Positions 1-9,578 of a stretch of 64,000 nt of DNA are shown one piece after another. Location of the stretch: the NCBI RefSeq assembly GCF_900625105.1, contig NZ_UYYD01000004.1, forward strand, positions 62,001 through 126,000, written 5' to 3'. The stretch comes from Agathobaculum sp. Marseille-P7918. GTDB taxonomy: Bacteria; Bacillota; Clostridia; Oscillospirales; Butyricicoccaceae. The first letter of the stretch is position 1. Each line of letters opens with the position of its first letter. The translations under genes and the position numbers were made by a program. The notes under the pieces were generated by a model. That model worked only from the letters and a program-made list of their open reading frames with translations. It made no database searches and was not told where the DNA came from.

Positions 1-2579
1 AGATGCACGCGGTCACCACGGCGGACATTAACCCTGTCCTCGCCGCGACGACCGACCGCAAAAACAAGCTGAAAAACCTGCCGCGCTATCACTTCATCAT
101 TCTGGTGCAGAATCAGGCGGGCCTGAGAAACTTGTATCAGCTGATTTCCAAGAGTTTTCTCGAGTATTACAACAAGCGGCCGATCATGCCGCGAAGCGAG
201 CTGATTCGCCACCGCGAAGGGCTGATCTTCGGCTCGGCATGCGAGGCGGGTGAGGGGTTCCGCGCGCTGACCGGCGGCGCGGAGTGGGATGAGCTCAAGC
301 GGCTCGCGTCCTTCTATGATTATCTGGAGATTCAGCCGATCGGCAATAACAAGTTCATGGTTGCGAAAGGTATGGCTAAGGATGACGAGCAGCTGCGCGA
401 CTGGAACCGCGACATCCTGCGGCTCGCCGACGAGCTGGGCAAGCCCTGCTGCGCGACCGGTGACGTGCACTTCCTCGAACCCGAGGATGAGGCCTTCCGC
501 CGCATCCTGATGGCGGGGCAGGGCTTCGGTGACGCGGACAATCAGGCGCCGCTGTACTTTAAGTCCACCGACGAGATGCTCAAAGAGTTTTCTTATCTGG
601 GCGAGGACCGCGCGTATGAGGTCGTCGTCAAGAATACCAATATGATCGCGGACCGGTGCGATGTCATCCGTCCGGTGCCGCGTGAAAACTATCCGCCGCA
701 TATCGACGGCTGCGAGGACGACCTGCGCAACATGTGTTACGAAAAAGCCAAGCGTATCTATGGCGACCCGCTGCCCGAGATCGTGCAGGCGCGGCTCGAC
801 CGCGAGCTGAATTCCATCATCGGCAACGGCTACGCGGTCATGTACATCATCGCGCAGAAGCTGGTGACCAAGTCGCTCGCGGACGGTTATCTAGTCGGCT
901 CGCGTGGTTCGGTCGGCTCGTCGCTTGCGGCGTTTATGTCGGATATCACCGAGGTTAATTCGCTTGCGCCGCATTACCTGTGCCCGGATGACAAATACGT
1001 CGAGTGGCACGAGGAATACTCCTGCGGCGTCGATCTGCCGGACAAGATTTGTCCCAAGTGCGGCAAGCCGCTCACCAAGCAGGGCTTCAACATCCCGTTC
1101 GAGACCTTCCTCGGTTTCGAGGGCGACAAGGTGCCTGATATCGACCTGAATTTCGCGGGCGAATATCAGTCGCGCATTCATTGGTACACGGGCGAGATTT
1201 TCGGTCACGACCATGTGTTCCGCGCGGGCACGATTGGCACGGTGGCGGAAAAGACGGCCTACGGCTATGTCAAAAAGTACATGGATGAGCGCGGCATCGA
1301 GTGCTCGCGTGCCGAGGAAAACCGCCTTGCCGCGGGCTGCACGGGCGTGCGCCGCACGTCGGGACAGCATCCCGGCGGCGTCGTCGTTGTGCCAAAGGAA
1401 ATCGAGATTTATGACGTCTGCCCGGTGCAGCATCCGGCGGACGACCCGGATTCGGATATCATCACCACCCATTTTGAATATCACTCGATCGACGCGAATT
1501 TGCTCAAGCTCGACGAGCTGGGACACGATGATCCGACCATGATCAAGCACCTTGAAAATTTAACCGGCGTCAACGCGCAAGAGATTCCGCTGGACGACCC
1601 GGAGACCATGAGCCTGTTCCATTCGTGCAAGGCGCTGCGCTACACCGGAGAAAACCCGGACACCGACCCGATTCTGGGCGACCTCGGTTGTTTGGCGGTG
1701 CCCGAGTTCGGCACCAAGTTCGTGCGCGGCATGGTCAAGGAGACGCATCCCTCGACGTTTGCCGAGCTGGTTTCGATTTCCGGCCTGTCGCACGGCACGG
1801 ACGTATGGTTGGGCAACGCGGCCGAGCTGGTGCGCCAGGGGATTCCGCTGTCCGGCTGTATCTGCTGCCGTGATGATATTATGAACTACCTGATTTTGCA
1901 GGGCGTGCAGCCCAAACTGTCGTTCAAGACGATGGAGTCGGTGCGTAAGGGCAAGGGCTTGACCGAGGAAATGGAAGCGGCCATGCGCGAGCAGAACGTG
2001 CCCGACTGGTACATCGATTCGTGCAAAAAGATCAAATACATGTTCCCGAAGGCGCACGCGGTCGCGTACGTTATGATGGCGTTCCGCATCGCGTGGTTCA
2101 AGGTGCACCGGCCGCTTGCGTTCTATTCGGCGTATTTCTCGGTGCGCGCCAAGGGCTTTGACGCTTCGTGCATGATTAAGGGCGACAAGGTCGTGCAGGA
2201 CAAGCTGCGCGAGCTTGCCGTCAAGGAAAAGGAAAAGACCATCACAGCGGCGGAAAAGGAAATGTCCACCACGCTTGAGGTCTGCCATGAGTTTTACCGC
2301 CGCGGCTTTGTGTTTGAGCCGATGGATATTTACACGTCGGATGCGACCAACTTTTTGGTCACCGAAAAAGGCCTGATCCCGCCGTTCACGTCCATGCCGG
2401 GCATTGGCGAGCAGGCAGCACTCAACATCGTGGAGGAGCGGAAAAACGGCAAATTCCTCTCAGCGGAGGAGATGGCCGTGCGCTGCCCCAAGGCATCCAA
2501 AGCGGTCGTCGAACTGCTTGACCAGATCGGCGCGCTGGGCTCGATGCCCAAGACCACCCAGATTTCCCTGTTTGCGTAA
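1..2579 (+). CDS. polC: DNA polymerase III alpha subunit, Gram-positive PolC type (5' truncated by window edge)
   Basis: The replicative polymerase of Firmicutes, extending leading and lagging strands. Only about the last 858 residues are present: the reading frame is open from the first base, and the N-terminal OB, first PHP part and inserted exonuclease lie outside. Visible are the distal PHP part (about 1-230), the polymerase palm with the glycine/serine run VGSRGSVGSS, a four-cysteine zinc-binding segment (CGVDLP then CPKCG), the catalytic PDIDLNFAGEYQ motif, GQHPGG, and the FPKAHAVAYV finger/thumb region. The protein ends with QISLF followed by one Ala, matching the QxxLF beta-clamp binding motif. 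The zinc segment and domain order separate it from DnaE. Identification is firm. Confidence 0.97.
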   Translation, partial: MHAVTTADINPVLAATTDRKNKLKNLPRYHFIILVQNQAGLRNLYQLISKSFLEYYNKRPIMPRSELIRHREGLIFGSACEAGEGFRALTGGAEWDELKRLASFYDYLEIQPIGNNKFMVAKGMAKDDEQLRDWNRDILRLADELGKPCCATGDVHFLEPEDEAFRRILMAGQGFGDADNQAPLYFKSTDEMLKEFSYLGEDRAYEVVVKNTNMIADRCDVIRPVPRENYPPHIDGCEDDLRNMCYEKAKRIYGDPLPEIVQARLDRELNSIIGNGYAVMYIIAQKLVTKSLADGYLVGSRGSVGSSLAAFMSDITEVNSLAPHYLCPDDKYVEWHEEYSCGVDLPDKICPKCGKPLTKQGFNIPFETFLGFEGDKVPDIDLNFAGEYQSRIHWYTGEIFGHDHVFRAGTIGTVAEKTAYGYVKKYMDERGIECSRAEENRLAAGCTGVRRTSGQHPGGVVVVPKEIEIYDVCPVQHPADDPDSDIITTHFEYHSIDANLLKLDELGHDDPTMIKHLENLTGVNAQEIPLDDPETMSLFHSCKALRYTGENPDTDPILGDLGCLAVPEFGTKFVRGMVKETHPSTFAELVSISGLSHGTDVWLGNAAELVRQGIPLSGCICCRDDIMNYLILQGVQPKLSFKTMESVRKGKGLTEEMEAAMREQNVPDWYIDSCKKIKYMFPKAHAVAYVMMAFRIAWFKVHRPLAFYSAYFSVRAKGFDASCMIKGDKVVQDKLRELAVKEKEKTITAAEKEMSTTLEVCHEFYRRGFVFEPMDIYTSDATNFLVTEKGLIPPFTSMPGIGEQAALNIVEERKNGKFLSAEEMAVRCPKASKAVVELLDQIGALGSMPKTTQISLFA

Positions 2580-2609
2580 ATTTGCAGACGATAAAAGGAG
2601 GATACCACC

Positions 2610-2954
2610 ATGGCAAAGTATGAAAAGCATCTCACCGGCGATTTTGACGCATTTCTGGATTACCTGTTTGATGGTATCATGAACGGCAGTGCGTCGGCCT
2701 CGTATGAGGATGGCAGCGAATGGACCGCAAATGGCGTGCGCGTGGCGGTGCGTGTGTTCGAGCGTTTCAGCTGGTCAGGCAGCAACCGCGTGAGCATGAA
2801 TGTGACGCTTGCGGGCAGCGGGAATCAGCTGTTCCTGTCCGCGATCACCTCGGGCGGCAGTCAGGCGGTGTTCTGGAAGCTCAACACAATTGGCGAGGAG
2901 AGCTTTTTGGACAAGGTCATCGAACTGGCGGAGAGCTACGGCGGAGGTGTGTGA
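2610..2954 (+). CDS. small conserved protein, resembles DUF6054 family
   Basis: A 114-residue soluble protein with no signal peptide or membrane segment. It is preceded by a strong ribosome binding site (AAAAGGAGG, eight bases before ATG). It starts MAKYEKHLTGDFDAF and has an alternating pattern suggestive of a small alpha/beta fold. From memory the opening resembles proteins grouped as DUF6054, but no function is known to me. It sits 30 bases after polC and its stop codon is two bases before the next ATG, so the three genes may be co-transcribed. Real gene: very likely. Function: unknown. Confidence 0.75.
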   Translation: MAKYEKHLTGDFDAFLDYLFDGIMNGSASASYEDGSEWTANGVRVAVRVFERFSWSGSNRVSMNVTLAGSGNQLFLSAITSGGSQAVFWKLNTIGEESFLDKVIELAESYGGGV

Positions 2955-2956
2955 CC

Positions 2957-3922
2957 ATGTACTGGATCTGCTTCGGAGACAGCGCCAAGGGATGCTTGGC
3001 GGAGGCATGCAAATCGCTCGATGCGGAGATGGATGCAGGGCATATCCTTGCGCTGGCGGACGACTACTCTCAGGGCGATATCCGCGACGTGACCGATCGT
3101 GCTGCACGCGCGGCTATTCTGACGCCGTGGCACGGCGACCCCGAACTGGATGGCAAGTGGCAGGCGGAGTATCAGGCGCGGCACTGGGAAACGCTTAAAC
3201 AGTTGGATGCCATTGATGAGGCGCTTATCTGGTATGCAGGCGGCAATGCCTTGGAGCAGTGCGGCCTGCGATATGTGGTCAGCCGGTTGCAGCAAAGGCA
3301 TCTTCCGGTTTGGGTGGTCGAGATCGGCTGGATTCCGGTATCGGAAATCAAGCGGGCGAACGATCAGGTGCGCGGTAGGTCCGCCGTCGGCGTGATCACG
3401 GGCAGCCGGGTGAAAAATGCCGTATGGCGTTTGATGCCGCAGTTTGTCCTGCGCCGCTATGCGGCGCGGATCGAGCAGCGCAGCTTGCAGGACCGCGTCG
3501 AGCGGTCGCCGCGCGCAGGCATGGCGTATTTCTCGAAAGTGGGCGAAGCCGCGCCCAATCTTCTTCCGTATTTTTATAAGCGCCGCCGCCTGCTGACCGA
3601 TACCGAACAGGCGGCACTCCTGACCGAGTGGACGCGCATGCAGGAGGAAAACACGCCGCTGCGCGCGATCGTGGACGGCAAAGTGCAGTCAGTGCCGGCG
3701 GATTTCTACGATGCAAGCATCCTGTCCTGCGTGCCGGAGGAGGATAATGTGGCCGCACTGACAGTCGGCCGCGCCATTGCAAAACTCGATGAGACCGGCA
3801 ACCGCGTGAGCGATATGCTGATTTTTTCGCGCATCCGCGCGCTGGGCGCGGCGGGGCGGCTCACCATCGTGCAGGATGGCGCGACCTATCGCGACATGGT
3901 CATCCGCAAAATCGGGGGTTGA
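2957..3922 (+). CDS. DUF1835-like domain protein
   Basis: A 321-residue cytosolic protein. The N-terminus MYWICFGDSAKGCL resembles the DUF1835 start, in which a short beta strand is followed by a FGDS-type loop. The remainder is rich in Arg and Trp and carries no catalytic motif I can name. The ATG at 2957 was chosen over a longer frame opening at 2720 because GGAGG lies just upstream and the extension would overlap the preceding gene almost entirely. The last bases contain the -35 element of the his promoter, so the coding end and the promoter overlap. Function is unknown; a nucleotide-binding or regulatory role would be guesswork. Confidence 0.7.
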   Translation: MYWICFGDSAKGCLAEACKSLDAEMDAGHILALADDYSQGDIRDVTDRAARAAILTPWHGDPELDGKWQAEYQARHWETLKQLDAIDEALIWYAGGNALEQCGLRYVVSRLQQRHLPVWVVEIGWIPVSEIKRANDQVRGRSAVGVITGSRVKNAVWRLMPQFVLRRYAARIEQRSLQDRVERSPRAGMAYFSKVGEAAPNLLPYFYKRRRLLTDTEQAALLTEWTRMQEENTPLRAIVDGKVQSVPADFYDASILSCVPEEDNVAALTVGRAIAKLDETGNRVSDMLIFSRIRALGAAGRLTIVQDGATYRDMVIRKIGG

Positions 3923-3948
3923 CAGCTGGTAGATAGGTATGGTATTAT
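3919..3948 (+). promoter_or_regulatory. predicted sigma-A promoter of the histidine operon
   Basis: TTGACA at 3919-3924 is followed after 18 bases by TATTAT at 3943-3948. The start of hisZG lies 37 bases downstream of the -10 box. The -35 box overlaps the stop of the preceding gene. The short leader has no room for a T-box or a long attenuator, so control is more likely by feedback on the enzyme or an unseen repressor. Confidence 0.75.
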
Positions 3949-3984
3949 TTTAACGCGATAAAGCGATAAAGGAGTTTTGCGGCC

Positions 3985-5619
3985 ATGAACCGTTTTCGTA
4001 TTTCCACACCCGAAGGGACGCGCGATCTGCTGTTTTCGTCCTGCCGCGCGCTGCGGCAGACCGAACGCGCGGTGCGCGAGGCGCTCGAGGGCTGTGGATA
4101 CAGTGAAGTCATTACGCCTGCGGTCGAGTATTTCGATGTGTTTGCGCAGGCAAACCCTGAACTCGATCAGGAGAACATGCTCAAGATCATCGACCGTTCG
4201 GGACGCATCTGCGTCGCGCGGCCGGACAATACCACGCCGATCGCGCGCATCGCGGCGACCCGCCTGGACGACGCGGCGCTGCCCGTGCGGCTGTATTACA
4301 GCCAGAAGGTGTTCCGTTCGGTTGCGGGCGGACACGGGCACAAAGGCGAGTTTTTGCAGGTCGGCGCGGAGCTGATCGGTGCGGACGGCCTGGAAGCCGA
4401 TCAGGATATTCTGTCGGCAGCCTTCAGCGCGCTGACCAGCACGGGGGCGGATAATTTCCGCATTGAGCTGGGTCACGCGGAGATCTACAAGGCGCTGATC
4501 GAAGAGTTGGGCGTGGATGCGCAGACGGCGGAAAGCATTCGCCGATTGATCGAAAACAAGTCGTTCGCGGCGCTGGGCGACGCGCTCGCGCCGTACGGCG
4601 AGCGCCCTGCTGCCAAGGCACTGGGCGCGATGCCGCAGCTGTTCGGCGGCATGGAGGTGCTCGATCAGGTCGAGGCGCTAACCGGCAACGTGCGCGTACT
4701 GGGCGCGGTGTCCTATCTGCGCCGGCTGTACAAGGCGCTGGACGAGGCGGGATACGGCAGTCGCATCATGATCGACCTCGGTCTGGTGCACGAGATGGAT
4801 TATTACACCGGCGTGATGTTCCGCGGTTATATCGGCGGCGCGGGCGCGGCGATCCTGTCGGGCGGCCGGTATAACGCACTGTGTGCGAAATTCGGCAAGG
4901 ATCTGCCTGCGGGCGGCTTCGGCATCGACGTGGAGAGCGTCGCGGAAAGCCTGCAAGGCGCGGCGCGCCCCGAAGCGGCGACCCGCCGCGGTACGGTGCG
5001 GATCGCGCTGACCAAGGGCCGTCTGGAAAAGAAGACGCTTTCGCTGCTCAAGGCGGCGGGTTATGATATTTCCGAGCTGGAAGCCGGTTCTCGCAAGCTG
5101 ATCTTCGCCCTGCCGGACGCAGGCGTGGAGATCGTGCTGGCCAAGGCGGCGGACGTCATCACCTATGTCGAACACGGCGTGTGCGACATGGGCGTGGTCG
5201 GCAAGGATACGATCATGGAAAAGGGCGGCAGCTTTTACGAGATGGTCGATCTGGGCTTCGGCAAGTGCCGCTTTGCGCTGGCGACCAAAAAGGGCAAGGA
5301 CGTATACGGCGGTTATAAGACCCCGGTCATCGCGACCAAGTATCCGGCGGTGACCAAGGCGTTCTTCAACAAGAAGAACATGGACGTTGAAACCATCAAG
5401 ATCGAAGGTTCGGTCGAGCTGGCGCCGCTGCTGGAACTGGCCGACGCGATCGTCGATATCGTTGAGACCGGCACAACGCTCAAGGAGAACGGCCTCGAGG
5501 TTATCGAGGACGTCGCGCCGATCTCGGCGCGCGTGATCGTCAATCTGGCGAGCGCGAAGATGAAAAAAGCCGCCATCCAAAAGGTGATTTCCGATCTGGA
5601 AAGCGGTTTGGAGGGATAA
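3985..5619 (+). CDS. hisZG: fused ATP phosphoribosyltransferase regulatory subunit and catalytic subunit (HisZ-HisG)
   Basis: A 544-residue fusion catalysing the first committed step of histidine synthesis, ATP + PRPP to phosphoribosyl-ATP. Residues about 1-328 are HisZ, a catalytically dead histidyl-tRNA synthetase paralogue: TPEGTRDLL, the motif-2-like YYSQKVFRSV, and SGGRYNAL near its end. After a short Ala/Arg linker (about 329-336) comes a short-form HisG of about 208 residues beginning GTVRIALTKGRLEKK, with the PRPP-binding loop DIVETGTTLKENGL. Short-form HisG normally needs separate HisZ for activity and histidine feedback; here both are in one chain with no stop or frameshift at the junction. 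ATG is preceded by AAAGGAG. It is the first gene of the his operon, one base from hisD. Confidence 0.95.
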   Translation: MNRFRISTPEGTRDLLFSSCRALRQTERAVREALEGCGYSEVITPAVEYFDVFAQANPELDQENMLKIIDRSGRICVARPDNTTPIARIAATRLDDAALPVRLYYSQKVFRSVAGGHGHKGEFLQVGAELIGADGLEADQDILSAAFSALTSTGADNFRIELGHAEIYKALIEELGVDAQTAESIRRLIENKSFAALGDALAPYGERPAAKALGAMPQLFGGMEVLDQVEALTGNVRVLGAVSYLRRLYKALDEAGYGSRIMIDLGLVHEMDYYTGVMFRGYIGGAGAAILSGGRYNALCAKFGKDLPAGGFGIDVESVAESLQGAARPEAATRRGTVRIALTKGRLEKKTLSLLKAAGYDISELEAGSRKLIFALPDAGVEIVLAKAADVITYVEHGVCDMGVVGKDTIMEKGGSFYEMVDLGFGKCRFALATKKGKDVYGGYKTPVIATKYPAVTKAFFNKKNMDVETIKIEGSVELAPLLELADAIVDIVETGTTLKENGLEVIEDVAPISARVIVNLASAKMKKAAIQKVISDLESGLEG

Positions 5620-5620
5620 T

Positions 5621-6922
5621 ATGTTTTTGAAAACCGTGCTCGCGGACGGGCAGGCCGAACAGGTGCAGATCCGCGAGATGAAAGCGCGCGCGGCGGGTGC
5701 GCGCGGGGATATCGAGCAGACCGTCCGCGCGATCATGGACGACGTCAAGGCGCGCGGCTGGGATGCGGTCTGCGAATATGCAAAGAAATTTGATAAGCGT
5801 GAGCCGTACATCATCGAGCCGGCGCAGCTGGACGCGGCCTATGCGGCCTGCTCGCCCGCGCTGATCGCGGCGCTTGAGAAGGCGGCGGCCAACATCCGCG
5901 ACTATCACGAGCAGATGCTCGCGAAATCTTGGGAGTGGAAGCGCAGCGAGGGCGAAACCCTCGGCCAGACCGTGCGCGGCCTTGCGCGCGTCGGCCTGTA
6001 TGTGCCGGGCGGCACGGCGGCTTACCCGTCGAGCGTGCTGATGAACGCGGTGCCCGCCAAGGTTGCGGGCGTCGGTGAGCTGATCATGGTCACCCCGCCG
6101 ACCGAAAACCTGTCCAATGAGGTGCTCGCGGCGGCGAAAATCGCGGGCGTGGATACCGTCATCGCGATCGGCGGCGTGCAGGCGATCGCCGCACTTACTT
6201 ACGGCGCGGGCTTCATCCCGCAGGTGGATAAGATCGTCGGTCCGGGCAACGCTTTTGTCGCGGCAGCGAAAAAGTTGGCCTTCGGCACGGTGGACATCGA
6301 CATGATCGCCGGTCCTTCCGAGGTGCTGGTCATTGCCGACCACACGGCTAACCCGACCTGGGTCGCGGCTGACCTGCTCAGTCAGGCCGAGCACGACCGG
6401 CTTGCCTCTGCCGTCCTGCTGACCGATTCGATGGCGCAGGCGCAGGCAATTTCGTGCGAGATGGAGCGGCAGGCTAAGCTGCTGCCGCGCTGGGAGATCA
6501 TTGCGGAGAGCGTGGCGAACTACGGCTGCGCGATCGTGTTTGACGACCTTGCGGACGCCTGCAAGATGGCGGACGTGGTCGCGCCCGAGCATTTGGAAGT
6601 CGTGACCGCCAATCCGCGCGAGTGGCTGCCGTACCTGCACAACGCAGGCGCGATTTTCCTCGGACAGTATGCACCCGAGCCGCTTGGCGACTATATGGCA
6701 GGCCCCTGCCATGTGCTGCCGACCTCGGGAACCGCGCGGTTTTTCTCGCCGCTTTCGACCGATACGTTTTTGAAGAAAACCAGCGTGATCGAGTACACAC
6801 GCGATGCACTTGCAGGCTATGCGCAGGACATCATCGCACTGGCGCAGAGCGAGCATCTGGACGCGCATGCGAACTCCATCGCGGTGCGCTTTGCGGAGGA
6901 GGACGAGCATGAGAAAGGCTGA
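5621..6922 (+). CDS. hisD: histidinol dehydrogenase
   Basis: Catalyses the last two steps of histidine synthesis, oxidising L-histidinol to L-histidine with two NAD+ and a zinc ion. The 433-residue length is standard. Diagnostic segments are GLYVPGG, the IVGPGNAFVAAAKK loop, IAGPSEVLVIAD and the SQAEHD metal/active-site segment (Gln and His ligands), followed by C-terminal LPTSGTARFFSPLS. The ATG follows the hisZG stop by one base, so translation is probably coupled. Its 3' end overlaps hisB by 14 bases. Confidence 0.97.
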   Translation: MFLKTVLADGQAEQVQIREMKARAAGARGDIEQTVRAIMDDVKARGWDAVCEYAKKFDKREPYIIEPAQLDAAYAACSPALIAALEKAAANIRDYHEQMLAKSWEWKRSEGETLGQTVRGLARVGLYVPGGTAAYPSSVLMNAVPAKVAGVGELIMVTPPTENLSNEVLAAAKIAGVDTVIAIGGVQAIAALTYGAGFIPQVDKIVGPGNAFVAAAKKLAFGTVDIDMIAGPSEVLVIADHTANPTWVAADLLSQAEHDRLASAVLLTDSMAQAQAISCEMERQAKLLPRWEIIAESVANYGCAIVFDDLADACKMADVVAPEHLEVVTANPREWLPYLHNAGAIFLGQYAPEPLGDYMAGPCHVLPTSGTARFFSPLSTDTFLKKTSVIEYTRDALAGYAQDIIALAQSEHLDAHANSIAVRFAEEDEHEKG

Positions 6923-7484
6923 GATCACGCGCAAAACCAAGGAGACCGAGATCACGCTGTCACTGAGTCTGGACGGCGGCGAACGCAAGATCGACACCGG
7001 CATCGGTTTTTTTGACCATATGCTCAATTCCTTTGCCGTACACGGCGGCTTCGGCCTGACGCTCGAGTGCAAGGGAGATCTGGAAGTGGACGGCCATCAC
7101 ACGGTCGAGGACTGCGGCATCGTGCTTGGGCAGGCGCTCGCGCAATGCCTGGGCGACAAGGCGGGCATCGCGCGCTTCGGGCAGGCGTTTGTGCCGATGG
7201 ACGAGGCGCTCGGCTTTTGCGCGCTGGATATTTCCGGCCGTCCGTATCTGGTGTTTGACGCACCCATGCCGCAGCCGATGTGCGGGCAGTACGACACCTG
7301 CCTGACGGTCGAGTTCATGCGTGCGCTGGCAGTCAACGCAGGACTGACGCTGCACCTTAAGGCCGAATACGGCGACAACGCACATCACATCACCGAAGCG
7401 CTGTACAAGGCGCTGGCACGCGCGCTCCGGCAGGCGGTCGCGGTGACGGGCGGCGGCGTACTGAGCGCAAAGGGAGTACTGTAA
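6909..7484 (+). CDS. hisB: imidazoleglycerol-phosphate dehydratase
   Basis: Converts imidazole glycerol phosphate to imidazole acetol phosphate, a manganese-dependent step of histidine synthesis. The 191 residues match the monofunctional enzyme without a phosphatase domain. The two metal-binding repeats are visible: GFFDHMLNSFAVHGG with DGHHTVEDCGI in the first half, and EFMRALAVNAGLTLH with NAHHITEALYKA in the second. The ATG at 6909 was chosen because the protein then starts MRKAEITRKTKET, the usual family start, although the frame is open further upstream. It overlaps hisD and, through TAATG, hisH. Confidence 0.97.
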   Translation: MRKAEITRKTKETEITLSLSLDGGERKIDTGIGFFDHMLNSFAVHGGFGLTLECKGDLEVDGHHTVEDCGIVLGQALAQCLGDKAGIARFGQAFVPMDEALGFCALDISGRPYLVFDAPMPQPMCGQYDTCLTVEFMRALAVNAGLTLHLKAEYGDNAHHITEALYKALARALRQAVAVTGGGVLSAKGVL

Positions 7485-8101
7485 TGGGTTATATTGCAAT
7501 TGTGGACTACGGCGCAGGCAATCTGATGAGTGTGCATAACTCGCTGGATTTCCTGGGTTATGAGAATAAAGTAGCGGACACCCCGGCGGTCATCGACGGG
7601 GCTTCCGGCGTGATTTTGCCCGGCGTCGGCGCGTTTCCGGACGCAATGGCCGCACTGCATGCGTCCGGCCTGACCGATGCGGTGCTGCGCGCGGCAAAAG
7701 AGAAGCCGTTTCTCGGCATCTGCCTCGGCATGCAGATGCTGTTCGAGGAGTCGGACGAAGTGCGCCTTTGCGAAGGTTTGGGCCTGCTGCCCGGCCGGAT
7801 CGAGCGCATTGGGACCGACCTCAAGCTGCCGCAGATCGGCTGGAACGCACTGGACATTGTGCGTCCCAACGCGATGACCGAGGGCGTCTCGAACGGCGAT
7901 TATGTGTATTTTGTGCACAGCTTTATGGCGTGCCCTGCGCAGGAGGACGATCTTGCCGCCGTGACCGATTACGGCGCGCGGGTTCCTGCCATGGTGGCAC
8001 GCGGCAACCTGTTTGGGTGCCAGTTTCACCCGGAAAAAAGCGGGAAAGTGGGGCTGCATATGCTCCAAAACTTTGCAAAACTGACGGAGGTGGGAAAATG
8101 A
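7484..8101 (+). CDS. hisH: imidazole glycerol phosphate synthase, glutamine amidotransferase subunit
   Basis: Class I glutamine amidotransferase that supplies ammonia to HisF. The 205-residue protein has the nucleophile Cys80 in GICLGMQMLFEES and the His182/Glu184 pair in QFHPEKSGK. The oxyanion-strand region is GVGAFPDAM. It begins at the ATG overlapping the hisB stop (TAATG) and ends in an ATGA overlap with hisA, consistent with coupled translation of the synthase subunits and pathway enzymes. Confidence 0.97.
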   Translation: MGYIAIVDYGAGNLMSVHNSLDFLGYENKVADTPAVIDGASGVILPGVGAFPDAMAALHASGLTDAVLRAAKEKPFLGICLGMQMLFEESDEVRLCEGLGLLPGRIERIGTDLKLPQIGWNALDIVRPNAMTEGVSNGDYVYFVHSFMACPAQEDDLAAVTDYGARVPAMVARGNLFGCQFHPEKSGKVGLHMLQNFAKLTEVGK

Positions 8102-8811
8102 AGGTTATCCCGGCGATTGATTTGAAGGATGGGCAGTGTGTGCGCCTGAAAAAGGGCGATTATGATACCGTGCATAAGGTGGCCGAGGATGCGGTTGAGA
8201 CCGCGCGCAAGTTTATCGCAGCGGGCGCGACCCTGATCCATATGGTCGATCTGGACGCGGCCAAGGATGGCTCGCACGCCAACTACGGCGTGGTCGAGCG
8301 GGTTATCCGCGAGACCGGCGCGACGGTAGAGCTGGGCGGCGGCATCCGCTCGATGGACGATATCGAGGCCGCGCTTGCGCTGGGCGTTTCGCGCGTCATC
8401 ATCGGCTCGGCGGCGGTGCGCAACCCGCAGTTTGTGGCCGAGGCGGTCAAAAAGTACGGCGATAAGATCGCGGTCGGTATTGACGCAAAGAGCGAGACCG
8501 TGCGCACGGACGGCTGGCTGGGTGACAGCGGCGAGAATTACATCTCGTTTGCCGAGCGCATGGAGTCTTACGGCGTGAAAACCATCATTTTCACCGATAT
8601 CGACAAGGACGGCATGCTCGCCGGCCCGAACTTCGATCAGTTGGCTGCTCTGCGCGCAACCGTACACTGCCAGATCGCAGCGTCGGGCGGCGTGTCCACG
8701 CTGGAAGATATCCGTCAGCTCAAGCGGCTGGGCATCGACGCGGCCATCGCGGGCAAGGCGGTTTACACGGGCAAGCTGGATTTGCCCGCGGCGATTAAGG
8801 AGGCCGAATAA
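8098..8811 (+). CDS. hisA: phosphoribosylformimino-5-aminoimidazole carboxamide ribotide isomerase
   Basis: Amadori-type isomerase converting ProFAR to PRFAR, a (beta/alpha)8 barrel of 237 residues. The catalytic Asp8 lies in [12 protein letters not shown] and the second catalytic Asp lies in the [10 protein letters not shown] segment. The two phosphate-binding loops are ELGGGIR and the IAASGGVST region. The ATG at 8098 overlaps the hisH stop (ATGA). A longer open frame upstream is inside hisH and was not used. The stop overlaps the hisF start (TAATG). Confidence 0.97.
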   Translation: MKVIPAIDLKDGQCVRLKKGDYDTVHKVAEDAVETARKFIAAGATLIHMVDLDAAKDGSHANYGVVERVIRETGATVELGGGIRSMDDIEAALALGVSRVIIGSAAVRNPQFVAEAVKKYGDKIAVGIDAKSETVRTDGWLGDSGENYISFAERMESYGVKTIIFTDIDKDGMLAGPNFDQLAALRATVHCQIAASGGVSTLEDIRQLKRLGIDAAIAGKAVYTGKLDLPAAIKEAE

Positions 8812-9575
8812 TGCTGGCCAAACGAATCATCCCCTGTCTGGACGTCAAGGACGGACGGGTGGTCAAGGGCGTCAACTTCGTCGGCCTGCGCGACGCGGGC
8901 GACCCGGTGGAGCTGGCGAAATTCTATTCCGCCGAAGGCGCGGATGAGATCGTCTTTCTTGACATCACAGCCACGAGCGACGGCCGCGACACGATCGCGG
9001 ACGTGGTGCGCCGCACCTGTCGCGAGGTGTTTGTGCCGGTCACGGTGGGCGGCGGCATCCGCACGGTGGACGACTTCCGCGATATTCTGCGCGCGGGCGC
9101 GGATAAGATCTCGGTCAACTCGGCCGCGGTCAAAAATCCCGGTCTGGTGGACGCCGCCGCGGAAAAATACGGCAGCCAGTGCGTCGTCGTCGCGATCGAC
9201 GGTCGAAAGACGGGTAAAACACCCTCGGGTTTTGAGGTATATGTCGCGGGCGGCCGCACGCCGACCGGCGTGGACGCGGTCGCGTGGGCAAAAGAGGTGT
9301 ACGAGCGCGGCGCGGGCGAGATTCTGCTGACTTCGATGGACAAGGACGGCACCAAGAGCGGTTTTGACCTCGAGCTGACGCGCGCGGTCGTGGATACGGT
9401 CGGCATCCCGGTGATCGCCTCGGGCGGCTGCGGTACGCTCGACCATTTTTCCGAAGTGTTTGAGAAAACGGGCTGCGATGCGGCGCTCGCCGCAAGCCTG
9501 TTCCACTACGGTGAGCTGACCGTGGGTCAGGTCAAGGCGCATCTGCGTGAAAAAAATATTCCGGTGAGGTTGTAA
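8811..9575 (+). CDS. hisF: imidazole glycerol phosphate synthase, cyclase subunit
   Basis: Uses ammonia channelled from HisH to convert PRFAR into imidazole glycerol phosphate and AICAR. It is a (beta/alpha)8 barrel of 254 residues. Asp11 lies in IPCLDVKDG and the second catalytic Asp in [12 protein letters not shown]. The phosphate-binding loops VGGGIR and IASGGCGT are present. The C-terminus [10 protein letters not shown] is typical. It is paralogous to the adjacent hisA. Confidence 0.97.
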   Translation: MLAKRIIPCLDVKDGRVVKGVNFVGLRDAGDPVELAKFYSAEGADEIVFLDITATSDGRDTIADVVRRTCREVFVPVTVGGGIRTVDDFRDILRAGADKISVNSAAVKNPGLVDAAAEKYGSQCVVVAIDGRKTGKTPSGFEVYVAGGRTPTGVDAVAWAKEVYERGAGEILLTSMDKDGTKSGFDLELTRAVVDTVGIPVIASGGCGTLDHFSEVFEKTGCDAALAASLFHYGELTVGQVKAHLREKNIPVRL

Positions 9576-9578
9576 ACG

